Shown here piece by piece: positions 46,682-57,689 of a stretch of DNA of 64,000 nucleotides. Source of the DNA: Mytilus galloprovincialis (taxonomy: Eukaryota > Mollusca > Bivalvia > Mytilida > Mytilidae). Each line of letters begins with the position of its first letter. Position 1 is the first letter of the stretch. A program made the translations under genes and the position numbers. A model generated the notes under the pieces. The model was not told the origin of the DNA and did no database searches. It worked only from the letters and a program-made list of their open reading frames with translations. The stretch spans positions 52,014,872 through 52,078,871 of the forward strand of contig NC_134844.1 in the NCBI RefSeq assembly GCF_965363235.1. Direction: 5' to 3'.

Positions 46682-47778
46682 CGTCAGTCCGTCTGTCCGT
46701 CCGTCCGTCCGTCCGTCAGTCCGTCAGTCCTGTTTCTTGTCATCGCAACTCCTCTCAAACCACACAACAGAATTTCACGAAACCTTTTCAGATAATAAGG
46801 ACATACTATGTAGTTGTGCATATCGACGGGAAATTGCGATTCAATTTTTTTTCTAGGAGTTACGCCCCTTTGAACTTATTTACTTTAATGTACTACTGCA
46901 ACAGTTTGTCATCGCAACTCCTCTCAAACCACACAGCAGAATTTCACGAAACCTTTTCAGATAATAAGGACATACTATGTAGTTGTGCATATCGACGGGA
47001 AATTGCGATTCAATTTTTTTTCTAGGAGTTACGCCCCTTTGAACTTATTTACTTTAATGTACTACTGCAACAGTTTGTCATCGCAACTCCTCTCAAACCA
47101 CACAACAGAATTTCACGAAACCTTTTCAGATAATAAGGGCATACTATGTAGTTGTGCATATCGACGGGAAATTGCGATTCAATTTTTTTTCTAGGAGTTA
47201 CGCCCCTTTGAACTTATTTACTTTAATGTACGACTGCAACAGTTTGTCATCGCAACTCCTCTCAAACCACACAACAGAATTTCACGAAACCTTTTCAGAT
47301 AATAAGGACATACTATGTAGTTGTGCATATCGACTGAAAATTGTGATTCAATTTTTTTTCTAGGAGTTACGCCCCTTTGAACTTTTTTACTTTAATGTAC
47401 TACTGCAACAGTTTGTCATCGCAACTCCTCTCAAACCACACAACAGAATTTCACGAAACCTTTTCAGATAATAAGGACATACTATGTAGATGTGCATATC
47501 GACAGGAAATTACGGTTCAATTTTTTTTCTAGGAGTTATGCCCCTTTGAACTTATTTGCTTCAATGTACTTCTGCAACAGTTTGTCATGATCTCAACTCC
47601 TCTGAAAACACACAACAGAATTTCATGAAATTTTGTAGATAATAAGGACATACTATGTATATTGACAGGAAATTATTATTCAATATTTTTTCTTATACAA
47701 TTTTTTTTCTTATACTTATTTAATTTCTCCAATGACAATGTGGGGACATGGGGTATGTGAGCGTGCTCACTAAGGTTC
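46612..47778. mobile_element. satellite-bearing insertion inside the retrotransposon (8-bp duplication TTTAATTG)
   Basis: TTTAATTG flanks the insert at 46604-46611 and 47779-47786. Removing the insert and one copy restores the retrotransposon reading frame (..NTVTIK|TYFYERT..). Near its ends are inverted ATACCCCATG and CATGGGGTAT. Inside are a CCGTCCGTCCGTCC microsatellite (about 46670-46730) and about 5.5 tandem units of 169 bp. Microsatellite plus tandem core is typical of bivalve non-autonomous elements. Confidence 0.85.
46735..47700. repeat. 169-bp tandem satellite, 5 full units plus a degenerate one
   Basis: CATCGCAACTCCTCTCAAAC recurs at 46741, 46910, 47079, 47248 and 47417, exactly 169 bp apart, with a degraded unit after about 47580. 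The units are nearly identical, so the array is recent. The 69-codon open frames inside are repeats of each other and non-coding. Confidence 0.95.
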
Positions 47779-49057
47779 TTTAATTGTCACAGTATTTCTC
47801 TGTTTTCTGTACAACTCCCAGTTGGCATCACTTTTATTTTTAAGAAATCTGTTATGGTACATTCTTTTTTTGTAGATTGCACTTCTTAGATCTTTATTCA
47901 TAAAGGGTGCAGGTGCTACTATTGATCTTCTTTTTTTCATTGGTATATGCTTGTCAATGATGTTAACAAATTCAGATTGAAAATTTGAATACGCTTCATT
48001 GACATCATCAACTGACAGCAAATTATCAAAATTTACACAATTTAGTTCATGTACAAATTTTTCCTGGTCAAAACTTTTAAAACTCCTGTAATTTATAAAT
48101 TCCTTTGACCCTCTGTGGGCCTTTAATAATCTAAAACTAGTCTGATCTACACTGGGCATATTGTAATAATTTTTTTTCTTCAGATTTTTGATTGTACACT
48201 TCTAGTTAATTCAGGTGTTAATGTAAAATTATTCATAATTCTTCGAACTTTTCTTCATGAATATTATCATGATGAAAACCAGTAAATATGATATTTTTGT
48301 ACACAAAATTATGCAACTAAAATGCTGAAAACCGTTTTCCGTCGGGGGGCTTTGCCAATTTGTGCCTACAGTTTATTTGATACCTAGCTACGCCCCTGGA
48401 AATTACCAAAAATTGAGAATTGCTTACGTATTTATGCGGGATATGGAAATCTGATTATGCTGATAAAACAGTAAGCGGGATCCGAAATCCTAACCCCCCC
48501 AATAAGACCCCCTTTAATATATCGACGCAGTAAGGCTTCAAAGCAAAAAAAATAAAGTAGCCTCTCAAGATGTCATGTATTAGTTATTCGGACTAAAATT
48601 CTTCATCATATGTTCATGTTCTTGTTGTCACAGAAAAAAATTAAGATACATGCATGCAGCCTTTCAAGGTGTCATAATTTTTTGGACTAGTATGATTACT
48701 ATTAATTGGTATTTACACAGAAAATTAAAGCAATACACTAATAAAATATAAAGATTTTTGAATTATTAAACACCAAACCAATAAAAAGGGTGTGAATGGA
48801 ATTAAAGGGGGTGAATGTAAATTGTGAGCGAACAAGTTTTTGGGCAAACAAACCTGGATTACTTTTTATTGGCATTCATAATTTCAACGGATATTCTCTA
48901 AATCTTTCACAAATTTTTTCAATCTTATTATCATGATTATTTAAACATCCCATTTTCATGATTTTAGCAAGTAATCAATGGGTTAACCTTAAACATGTTA
49001 AACTATTATCGAAACCATTCAGAACAATTATGAAAGGGAACAGGATTATAATTTGAT

Positions 49058-49220
49058 TTGCCAGACGCTCGTTTCGTCTACATAAGACTCATCAGTGACC
49101 CTTCAAGATTAAAAGTTATAAAGCCAAACAAGTAAAAACTTGAAGAGCATTTATGACCCAAAATTCCAGGTAATCTATGCGTGGGATAAGAAAATTCTTA
49201 GTCTTTCAAAAAAATTCGAA
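49058..49220 (-). ncRNA. hammerhead ribozyme motif with flanking retroelement sequence
   Basis: On the - strand: CTGATGA (49095-49089), stem II GTCT..AGAC, then GAAAC (49075-49071) and GAGCGTCTGGC. Both invariant core blocks of the hammerhead are intact. The expected cleavage triplet after GGC reads AAA rather than GTA, so it may not cleave. The flank (..GGCTTTATAACTTTT.., ..TAGATTACCTGG..) is the body of a mussel hammerhead-bearing retroelement; it lies 0.6 kb upstream of the METTL15 start. Confidence 0.65.
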
Positions 49221-49801
49221 GTTTGGTAAACGGGAAATTCATAAAGAAAAATGACATATAATAGACAACTTTCGAGTTCGATGCATTTCCGTCAAAAACT
49301 AGTGGTTTTAGTGAATGACATTTGTGTGTTGAGGGACGTCGTCACTTCCATTCCAATGTTGAGCGAGTGGTTGGAAAACTATAAATCTATGCCTCTATCT
49401 GGTGTATGACGTCATAAAGGTGTGCAATTAATTGATGAGTTTTTTTTGGTGACGAATGAACTCGAAAGTGGACTATTGACATTTAAATCAACACCAAAGT
49501 GAATAATTGTGTGCATTTTAATTATTCATGTTATTGCAATTTTGTTGTTTTCGCCTCAAAAACAATTTTAATTCTTGCGATATTGAGAAAAATCCTGATT
49601 TATTCATATAAAAAATTTCAAAATGCGATTTTAAATTATATATATATTGGGATTTATATTACCCTGTCAGCCTGTCACATTTTTCGCAGCAATAAAACAT
49701 TGCAATTATTTCTGAATTTACAGTTTATCATGGTATATTAATAACCAGATAATACACAGTAATAAATACATGTTGCCTTATTATATTTGAATATTTTTTC
49801 A
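49221..49801 (+). promoter_or_regulatory. probable METTL15 upstream region with a CRE palindrome
   Basis: The gene's 5' non-coding exon and promoter should lie in or left of this stretch, because an acceptor (TATTTTTTCAG) ends at 49801. A perfect TGACGTCA (cAMP-response element) occurs at 49407-49414. No TATA box or start site could be fixed. Confidence 0.35.
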
Positions 49802-49826
49802 GGGATATTTTTTTTATTAAATTAGA

Positions 49827-52800
49827 ATGCTACAAAGAACCAGAATTTTGACTTGGTCAGTCCTACATAGAATGAGACTGACCATGAAGATGACACAACA
49901 CAGTTGTATATCATCTACATCTAAACTGATTACAGAGATGTATGGTGGTCATATCCCTGTCATGGTAGACACAGTAGTTGACGTTCTTGACCCTAAAGAT
50001 TCAAATGTAAGTACTTAGTGTTTTCAGAAGTGGTATTTAAATTTAATGTTAAAGTATGTTTTATCACCTGCAAGACACTTTGCTGGGAACATTGAAATAC
50101 TTAGTCAGTGTTAAACTAACTTAGTTATATGTACCTGTCCTTCCTTTAATATCTTGTACAGACAGGGGTACTACTTGTACAAGTTATTTTTATTTACTTG
50201 AAGAAGTAAAAAACAAATATACACTTAACTAAGAAATAAATAATGTTTGAATAATCTCCCCTTAATTTTCTCAAAAATTTACTTGTATAAGTAAATTTTT
50301 CTTACAATCCCACAAAAGTCCTCAAGTTTTGAGATGTAATTCCATGCCTTTAATGATTTTTCCCAGGTTTGCTCATTTTTTTTTATTAGAGTTCAATGTT
50401 TCATCTCATTAATCATGTTAATTCAACAACAAAACTGATTGCACAAAGATCTTAAGTATTATTTTGTGCAAGGCCTTCAAAAATTGCTCCTTGGGGGCTT
50501 GTAAATGAGCAGTGTTCTAAAGATAACAGATAAATGGGATTTTCATTGTCCATGAAATTACACCTATATGATTAGTAAAGACATCTGCAAAGGGCAGATA
50601 ATTTAAAATTCTGTTAGAGCAAAAAATCATAAGAATTCATCAAAAGAAGATAGGATGACTTTTTTACTTCTACAAGTAAAAAAATCTGAATGTCTAAGAG
50701 ACATAACTCAGCCAATATTTTTTTTACCTATACAAGTAAATAAAATTCACTTGTATAAGTATCCTACAAATTTACTTATTTAAGTATATTAATTTTACTT
50801 CTTCAAGTAATTAAAAATAACTTGTACAAGTAGTACCCCTGACTGTTGTAAGGGTTCTTACATGTATACATCAACAATACTTTCCAGATTTTTATCAAAC
50901 TTGTATCATAGCTAGGATTATAGACAATATTTCACAATAGATAATATTTATTAGCACACACACATTTACATTAAATGGTTATGGCATACAGTATGGAGAC
51001 AATAAACCCAAAATAATTATATTAGAGTGACAGTGGTATTCACACAAATAAAAGGCTATATAAAAAAAAAAGGTAAATCACAAAAATACTGAATTGAGAC
51101 ATGGAGACTGAGGAAAATTAAAAAACGGAAAGTCCCTAATCAAATATGTGTGTATTGATATTTAACACATTATTAATGTTAATTTTTATCAGCAAATCAT
51201 GCAAATGTCTCCCACATGTATAAGTATCAGTGCCTATCACCTATTTTTACATTGGAAAAACATTTACATGTACAATTCTTTCCTATTTTTTACCAAACTT
51301 ATATCACTCAGAGTTTTTTTTTATCATCAATGTGATTTTGTCTCAGTGGAGTTCGATAATCAGTGCTGATTGACTTTTTTAAAAAGAGTTATGCCCTTAG
51401 ATACTAATTTTATAGAAATTTGCATTGTAAGAGATCTCATGTGTACAATTTTTGCCCAATTTTGATCAAATAAACCACAGCTGTTGACTTACCAAACCAA
51501 GGAGAATATTAATGTTTTACTTTCAGATATATGTTGATATGACATTTGGAGCAGGAGGTCATTCAAAAGCAATTTTACAAAGAGCCCCTGAAGCAAGAAT
51601 TGTCTGTCTTGACCAGGATCCAAAAGCACATGAGTCAGCTTTAGCTTTGTCCAAAATTTACAAGTAATGTGAAATAACACAACATACTATTCATGCCAAG
51701 TTATTAAAAAAAAGCACTTCTGTGACTTGTAGTAGTGGGATTGCCTATAAACTGTGGATTCATTTATTTTTGTGGATAACCAATGTTTGTGGATTGAGAA
51801 AAACTTGCATATTTGTGGATATTTAAATTCATAATTTTGACAAAGTTTGCATACATTTCTTTAGAAAATTTGTAATTCATTGAACATTTAAATTCGTAGT
51901 TCCCCTGTATCGACAAAATCCACGAAAAGTTAGTATCCAACGAATATTTATGAATCCACAGCAGTATGTGAGGCTATTGGTTTTATCATTTATTCCTCAA
52001 TAGAGAGACTAAAATTAGATCTTTTATAAGTAAGAGTAAACAGTGGTCAACCAAAAGATTCATGATAACATACCAATAAAGTTTGTCCAAGAAAGCTTTA
52101 ATAAGTATGGAATCCACTGCATCAGGTCATCGTTGACACATTTGAAGGAAATATGTTTTTATCGTAATTTGGCACTTCACTCATTGTTGATATACAGAAA
52201 TACAAATTATGCAATCTATTACATGTATTTCTGGAATTAAAGTTGCACCATCACATTACCTATTAGTTTAAACAATATTTATTCAAAAAGTGCATGAAAT
52301 ATAAATATACAATATAAATACAGGGATGCGGAAACAAGAAAAACTTTATAAATCCGTCTCCCTACATTACCTATTGAAACATAATTACATATTACCTTAT
52401 TCCATAGCCCAGGACAAGTCATGCCTTGCATGGGAAAGTTTTCCAGCCTACCAAAGATAATGGCAGACCTAAATATAGAAGCAGAATCTGTAGATGGATT
52501 CCTATTTGATGTTGGTGCTTCCTCTATGCAGTTTGACACACCAGAGAGAGGCTTTAGTCTGTCTAAAGATGGAATCTTAGATATGAGAATGGATCAGGGC
52601 AGGTAACATGCATTAATTTTTTTCTGACACTTATCGTAATGTGTTTAGCTTTGACTTTATCAAATCCTGACATGCAAATTTGTTTTGACATTTCTACACA
52701 ATTTATCTAATTATGCAAATACAGATTTGGATATCTCCAATACTGTTCTTCCAGATATTCATTAAATCATAACATTAGAGGGAGAGCCGTATTAGATCTC

Positions 52801-55608
52801 AAATTGATATTGAAATATGATTTTTTTACTCTTGATAAAGAACAAAGATACACAATCATGGAGTTCAACTTTATCAAGTGACATGTCTCATGACATATGT
52901 GTCAAAAAGACAACAATAAGACAACACTGTATATAGTATAAAAATAATACTTTATTCCGAAAGCAATACAGCTTGTAGGATACATACACATAGTTTAACA
53001 CACACCAATATAAAAATATTTACAAGACCTTCATAATATAGAGGTGTGCATGAAAGGAAATATAATACAAAATGCACAATGCACAATACAAAATAAGAGC
53101 CAAGTATAAGAAAAGACGAAGTTTCCTTGTCTTTTCTTTTGTGGTAAAGACCAAAGGCTTAATTAAGATTGACAAAATTGTTTGGATTTTTATTATAAGT
53201 ACAAACAAATAATCAACCATGAAAATACTATTACAGATGTAGCACTAGATAATTCTGTACATCTAAATACTTTTTTAAGAGAGAATACTGTGTCAGCCAT
53301 GGATGTAGTGAATAACTTAGAAGAAAGAGACCTAACAGACATATTGAGAAAGTATGGAGATGAGAAAAAAGCCAAACAAATAGCTAGGGCACTGGTGGAG
53401 TGGAGATACATGTTTGGTAAAATAAGAAAAACAAAACAACTTGTTGACATAATTGAATCAGTTTTTGGAGAGTGAGTTTATAACTAAAGTTTGTAATTGT
53501 GGTTGTAAAGATCAGTTCAGAAAGTTAATGTCATAATAGTTGTACTATATATTACAGCCCTTATAAAATTTGCTGAAATTTGTTTTAAATTTTCCAGTCA
53601 ATTCGCCGTTTCAGAATCTGATGCATTCTGGGTAATATATTGAAAAATGTACACCAAAGTGATTGGTTGAAAACGGTCTAAAAAATTGAAATCCAACCAA
53701 TGAAGTTACGTAATTTTTGCATTTTGGTGTACGAACAATGAGATTACCCATAGTCCTCTAGTTTCTGAAAAGGCGTATTAAAATAGGACAACAAAAGCAG
53801 CTATCCTTGACTCTTCAGCATACACAGCTACTTTTGCATAGGTACTATTTCTGTACTAAAAATCTGTAGTACTGGAAATCTACTTTTAATATTCAGTACT
53901 ATTTCGTTACTTTAAAACTATTGTAATATTTAGGTTCCTGTATTTTGCAGTACTTAATTTGTACTTGAAATTTAGGTACTACAGATTTTTGGTTACTACC
54001 GTTACATTTTCAGCATTTTGAAAGTCTTTCTATTTCAAATCTCTGTACCAAAATATTTAGTACAAATCAAGTACTGTAAAATACAAGTACCTAAATATTA
54101 CAATAGTTTTAAAGTAAAGAAATAGTACTTAATATTAAAAGTAAATTTCCAGTACTACAGATTTTTAGTACAGAAATAGTACCTATGCAAAAGTAGCTGT
54201 GTACAGTACTACTGCTACAAATGAAAATCTTTTAACCCTTTTTTCTGAAAGAAATCAAGTATTTGATTTAAGTTGTACAGCATGCAGATAGGTAGGTGTA
54301 GTTCAGAAAGGTAGGGGCAGTGAGTAGTTTGCCCAAGCTGTTTCTGTGATATAACCTTTTATCGCTATTTTGTGCATTTTCCGTTGATTTTTTTTTGTGA
54401 TAATTTTTCATATCATGTTACTCGCTTGATATGGAAAACTATCACTAGAAACTAAGGAGGCACGTGGCTTGCTAACAAAATTGACATGAAATTGACAAAG
54501 CGTCATAGGTAAAATGTCGATAAACAGATTATCATTGGTCATCTCAACTCGATTGCATTTCTCGCTTTCGCCGTACTGGCTCAAGCGAGAAAATCAATAT
54601 CGTTGAGATGATAAATGATAATCTATAAATATCTGTTAAAACAAATTTGAATTGTTTATGATGACAAAATGAAAGTCAAGCGCAATAAATGTAAATGACA
54701 TTGTTCAAGAGTTTATCCTTGATGGTTAATAATGGCACTTTAGAAAGGAAGAAAAAACAAATCATATTATAAAACTCTTGCCTTAAATGTATTACATTTG
54801 TACTAATCTTGAAGATTATTGATGTCAGTAGATGCATTAAATGCACTGCTTATCAACTGTATCCCTACTTTAACATCAAATGAGATTTAGTTAAAATAGC
54901 ATATAGATATATTAGTGTGATTTTTTAATTTGTCTATTGTATTGCGGTTCCTTTTGGTCACACAGCTCAAGTTTTTGAAAAAATGTTTGATCATATTTGG
55001 CTTTCAAAAGAGTTTGAAAATTCCTGATTGTAAATCATGTGTAATGCTTCTGATCATGATGCACCTAATTCATATAGTATTCATTTTATATATATCATTT
55101 GGAAGGTTGTGTAAATTTTATTTTTCTGACTTACATATTTAGCTTCATACTTATTAGTATTGATTTGTTATTTTATAGGCAATACCACAATGACAAATTA
55201 AATAGAAGGGCTTCTGTAGCTACAAGATCTTTTCAAGCTTTACGGATCTTTGTTAATAATGAACTTAATGAACTGCATAATGGACTTGTGGCAGCACATC
55301 ATTTCCTTAAACCAGAGGGGAAATGTCTTGCATTAACATTTCATAGCTTGGAAGATCGGATTGTTAAACGTCATTTTCATGGAATTGACATTGACGAGAA
55401 ACTTAACATGTCTTTACGAGATAAATCCAGATTAAGTGACAAATTTAGAAAATTCAATGACGCCTATGATGTAGATAGCTTGAACATTATGTTAAATGAT
55501 AAGAAATGGTCTCCAATTTCTAAGAAAATTATGCATCCTAATGAGGAAGAGTGCAAGGAGAATCCCAGAGCTAGATCTGCTAAACTTAGAGCTGCCAGAA
55601 AATTATAG
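49827..55608 (+). CDS. METTL15: METTL15, mitochondrial 12S rRNA N4-cytidine methyltransferase (RsmH family)
   Basis: Five exons join in frame: 49827-50006, 51527-51663, 52408-52602, 53280-53471 and 55179-55608 (377 residues). The protein transfers a methyl group from S-adenosylmethionine to a cytosine of mitochondrial small-subunit rRNA. The first ~33 residues are Arg/Ser-rich without acidic residues, fitting a matrix targeting peptide. The conserved [15 protein letters not shown] start follows, then the SAM-binding loop [11 protein letters not shown] (63-73), [27 protein letters not shown], an inserted helical domain ([20 protein letters not shown]), [31 protein letters not shown] and the C-terminal [14 protein letters not shown]. 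Length matches the animal family (around 400). The fourth exon uses the acceptor at 53279 (CTTTTTTAAG); an upstream one at 53236 is out of phase. AATAAA at 55633-55638. Confidence 0.95.
50159..50845. mobile_element. 687-bp MITE with TTGTA target duplication in METTL15 intron 1
   Basis: TTGTA at 50154-50158 and 50846-50850 flanks ends CAGACAGGGGTACTACTTGT and, reversed, CAGTCAGGGGTACTACTTGT. The inverted repeats extend about 55 bp. The interior repeats ACTTGTATAAGTAAA-like words in both orientations. Non-coding. Confidence 0.85.
51060..51150 (+). repeat. fragment of dispersed repeat family B
   Basis: AAAAACGGAAAGTCCCTAAT preceded by a diverged GAGGAAAATT, as in the B family. METTL15 intron 1. 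Confidence 0.55.
51745..51968. repeat. GTGGATTCAT-ended inverted-repeat element in METTL15 intron 2
   Basis: Left AACTGTGGATTCATTTATTT and right ATTTATGAATCCACAG are inverted. Inside, GTGGAT recurs in one orientation and ATCCAC in the other. The pattern matches a small MITE that is common in bivalves. Confidence 0.65.
53604..53775. repeat. foldback element 1 in METTL15 intron 4
   Basis: Outer arms CGCCGTTTCAG..CTGGGTAAT and ATTACCC..CTGAAAAGGCG are inverted. Inner arms GTACACCAAAGTGATTGGTT and CCAACCAAT..TTTGGTGTAC are inverted too. The entire segment can form a hairpin. Confidence 0.7.
53822..54202. repeat. long palindrome with ~165-bp arms in METTL15 intron 4
   Basis: The left arm starts ACACAGCTACTTTTGCATAG and the right arm ends CTATGCAAAAGTAGCTGTGT; the arms match closely over most of 165 bp. 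Both arms are rich in GTACT / AGTAC words. Likely a foldback transposable element. Confidence 0.85.
54397..54623. repeat. two adjacent hairpins in METTL15 intron 4
   Basis: 54397-54444: GTGATAATTTTTCATATCA with its inverted copy across TGTTACTCGCT. 54527-54623: GATTATCATTGGTCATCTCA..TTTCTCGCTT with its inverted copy across TCGCCGTACTGGC. The loops of both contain CTCGCTT-like words. Confidence 0.7.
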
Positions 55609-55644
55609 TGTTTAAGTTTTTGTATACAATGAAATAAAAGAAAT

Positions 55645-55984
55645 TTCCATAAATGATGTTGCTGTATGTATGGTCCTTCTTCTTCTTCTTTAAGTTTTCC
55701 AGTTTTCCATCTGAATAAAGATGATTAATAACTGGTGCATGCGTGGCCTGCCAATAATATTCCATATACAGAGTATTTGGTAAACCACTGTTGCAGTATT
55801 AGCTCTTTGTGTCTCACATACTTCCACCTTGTCAACAACAAGAAAAAACAGATGATATGGGTCAATCAATGAGACACGAATCAAACAACTAAAACACCAA
55901 ACAACATCAAGACTAATCCCCTTGGATATTGGGATTACTATATCTGTCATGTGAATTTCTCACTTATTATGACTAGCATGATAA
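55645..55984. other. METTL15 downstream flank
   Basis: A CTTCTTCTTCTT run near 55677-55690; otherwise nothing recognised. Confidence 0.4.
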
Positions 55985-56490
55985 CTATATTTGGTATATG
56001 TGGGTTCTTTCCAAAGTCTACATACCTTTCAGATAGAGTTCACATAACCTTGACCTAGCTTATTAAATGGATAAGTGATCAATGCTAAAGGAATGTGGTG
56101 TTATACTATAAGCAGTAAGTCAGCTATATACAGTGTACGGAATGATTGAAAGGGGTCAGCCTGGCAGGTTTCATTTTGCCTTGATCTCATTTTCATAGTT
56201 CATTGATCAATGTTTATTTTTTGTGTTCTGATAAGTTTTTCATATACTATAAGTAGTAGGTCAACTATATTTGGTGCATGAAATTTGAGTAATGTGTACA
56301 TGTGATATCTGTCTAAAAGGTATATTCTGACCCTGACCTTATTTTCATGGTTGATTGGTCAATGTTAAGTTTTTGGGTTTTGATCTGTTTTTCAGTTGCC
56401 ATAAGCAGTATGGCCAACTACATTTGGTGTATGGAATAATTGTAAGGTGAACATGTCTGTCCGACATCATTTATCTGACCTTAACCTCAT
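55985..56490. repeat. ~145-bp bivalve tandem repeat, about three diverged units
   Basis: ACTATAAGCAGTAAGTCAGC near 56106, ACTATAAGTAGTAGGTCAAC near 56246 and CCATAAGCAGTATGGCCAAC near 56399 mark successive units. Each is followed by a (T)GGTG(T/C)ATG(G)AA word and a TGACCTTAACCTCATT-like word. Units are diverged, so the array is old. Confidence 0.7.
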
Positions 56491-57225
56491 TGTCCTGAAT
56501 GTTTTATAATCTTTAAACTTTGTGTGATACTTTGTGTAGTAAAACTTTTATCTTTAAGACTATCACCATAAATTTAATTTTCAGAAAAACAAGTTATACA
56601 TTTCATCATGTGCACTTGAGTTATTTTACTTACAATTCTTACAAAAATCTCATGAAAATGCAACTACCCAGCACATATATGTAATTAGTTTTGGTTCCTC
56701 CTATCCCCAAAGTTTTTGGAATAGCCCTTAACAATGTATCACTGTCAAACTTACAATTCTATGTATTTATAAATGGCACAAATCAAACAACAAAAATGTC
56801 AAAGGAAATTAAGAGAAATGTTGTGAATGAAGTTTGCCCCACATGAATATTGATGCTTAATTTCAGGAAGGTCTGATATTGTAGTACCAAAAAATATGAT
56901 GAATATTTCATTCAACAGATATTTTAACTGGTGTAACCCTTCCTTTTAGCAGGGTATTAAAAAGACTAAAGTTGAGAAAGGAATTTTGATAAGTCTTGGT
57001 ATAATGCCCTTTCAAGGTCATGTAATAATTTCTTTTTAAACTTCATGAAATTAAAGAAGCAGTTTAAAAATTTTTTATTTCTAATAATATGCTGTACCAG
57101 GATAAGTTTTGTATGCATTTTGAAAGTATTACAAAAATTTAATTGAATAGAGCAGAAGACATGAAACATGTTAAAATGGGTACGTAAATGAACCCTGCAG
57201 AAAAACAAGCAATCATGAGTATTGC
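56491..57225. other. intergenic, no recognisable feature
   Basis: No exon or repeat recognised apart from AT-rich tracts. Confidence 0.35.
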
Positions 57226-57680
57226 ATGGCAAAACATAGTTCCCCTACTGGTTAAAAGATCATTGTATTGGAACAAAATCCTAACTTGATCTTTAATTTG
57301 TCATGGTGTTACCTATAAACCAAATATTATTTAAGTGAAATTTAAAGGTCAAAGGCCCATAACTCTGCACAAAAACATCAGACCGAAAAAATTCAAATTT
57401 GAACTAAGTTGTCAAGATAAAACTATATATAACAATTATGAAATCAATTAGACCAAAAAAGTGCAGAAAAGTAATAACACTGCACAAAATCATCAGACTG
57501 GAACCAAATTTGAACTTGATCTGTTATTTGTCATGACAAAACAATACACTAAATATCAAATCAATATCTTCAAGCATAAAGAAAAACTGATTTGCCAGAT
57601 TTGCAGGATGGATAGACACAGACAGATGTAGTACAAAGCTAAAGTCCTGTTCAAACTCCATGGGTAGGGGGTTCAAATAG
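57226..57680. repeat. dispersed repeat family F (two diverged units)
   Basis: Contains ATAGTTCCCCTACTGG, ATCAGACTGGAACCAAATTT, AATATCAAATCAATATCTTC and AGCTAAAGTCC. A related copy lies at 62878-63150. The CAGACAGA-type microsatellite that usually closes the family is weak here (GACACAGACAGATG). Confidence 0.65.
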
Positions 57681-57689
57681 CATTACATA

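Larger units (their letters stand above)
44455..48170 (-). mobile_element. 5'-truncated non-LTR retrotransposon (CR1/Jockey-group), interrupted
   Basis: On the - strand: linker region (48159-47787), then after an insertion TYFYERTVGG.. and ..VTEEFVSKQINRLNIRKATG (46603-46181), RT core ILMDLSKAFDCLPHDLL and KGVPQGSILGPVLFNVFIND (46067-45615), NYADDNT box near 45603-45614, and the C-terminal region ..YGLRSFRYNAAQIWNELPNH (45141-44773). It ends at ATTGAATTGAATTGAA-type short repeats near 44460-44480, the 3' tail usual for this group. Frame changes near 46165, 45640 and 45120 show it is dead. No endonuclease domain is seen. Confidence 0.85.
43793..48398 (+). mobile_element. hAT-type transposon (CAGGGGCGTAGC ends, GAAAT target duplication), carrying nested insertions
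   Basis: The ends CAGGGGCGTAGCTACC and its reverse (..TAGCTACGCCCCTG) are flanked by GAAAT at 43788-43792 and 48399-48403. Without the nested retrotransposon the element is roughly 0.9 kb. It carries a truncated transposase reading frame (43923-44318). CAG-starting ends and hAT-type protein ends argue for the hAT superfamily; the 5-bp duplication is as seen. Confidence 0.75.
43300..48850. mobile_element. outer palindromic element split by the hAT-type insertion
   Basis: The left arm (about 43488-43720) and right arm (about 48470-48690) are diverged inverted copies. Landmarks in left-arm order are AGTCCAAA..CTTGAAAGGC, TTTTTCTGTGAC, TAGTCCAAATAA..GATGTCTTGAAAGG and CCTTTAATGTGGGTCCCATT. Reversed counterparts lie right of 48460. 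A shared TTCGCTCACAA at 43313 and 48824 may mark the outer ends. The hAT-type element sits in the spacer. Confidence 0.55.

Noticed and set aside
46816..47363. Three near-identical 69-codon open frames
   Set aside because: They are successive units of the 169-bp satellite.
53182..53279. Upstream extension of METTL15 exon 4
   Set aside because: The acceptor at 53236 is out of phase with exon 3; using the acceptor at 53279 restores the family's conserved spacing.
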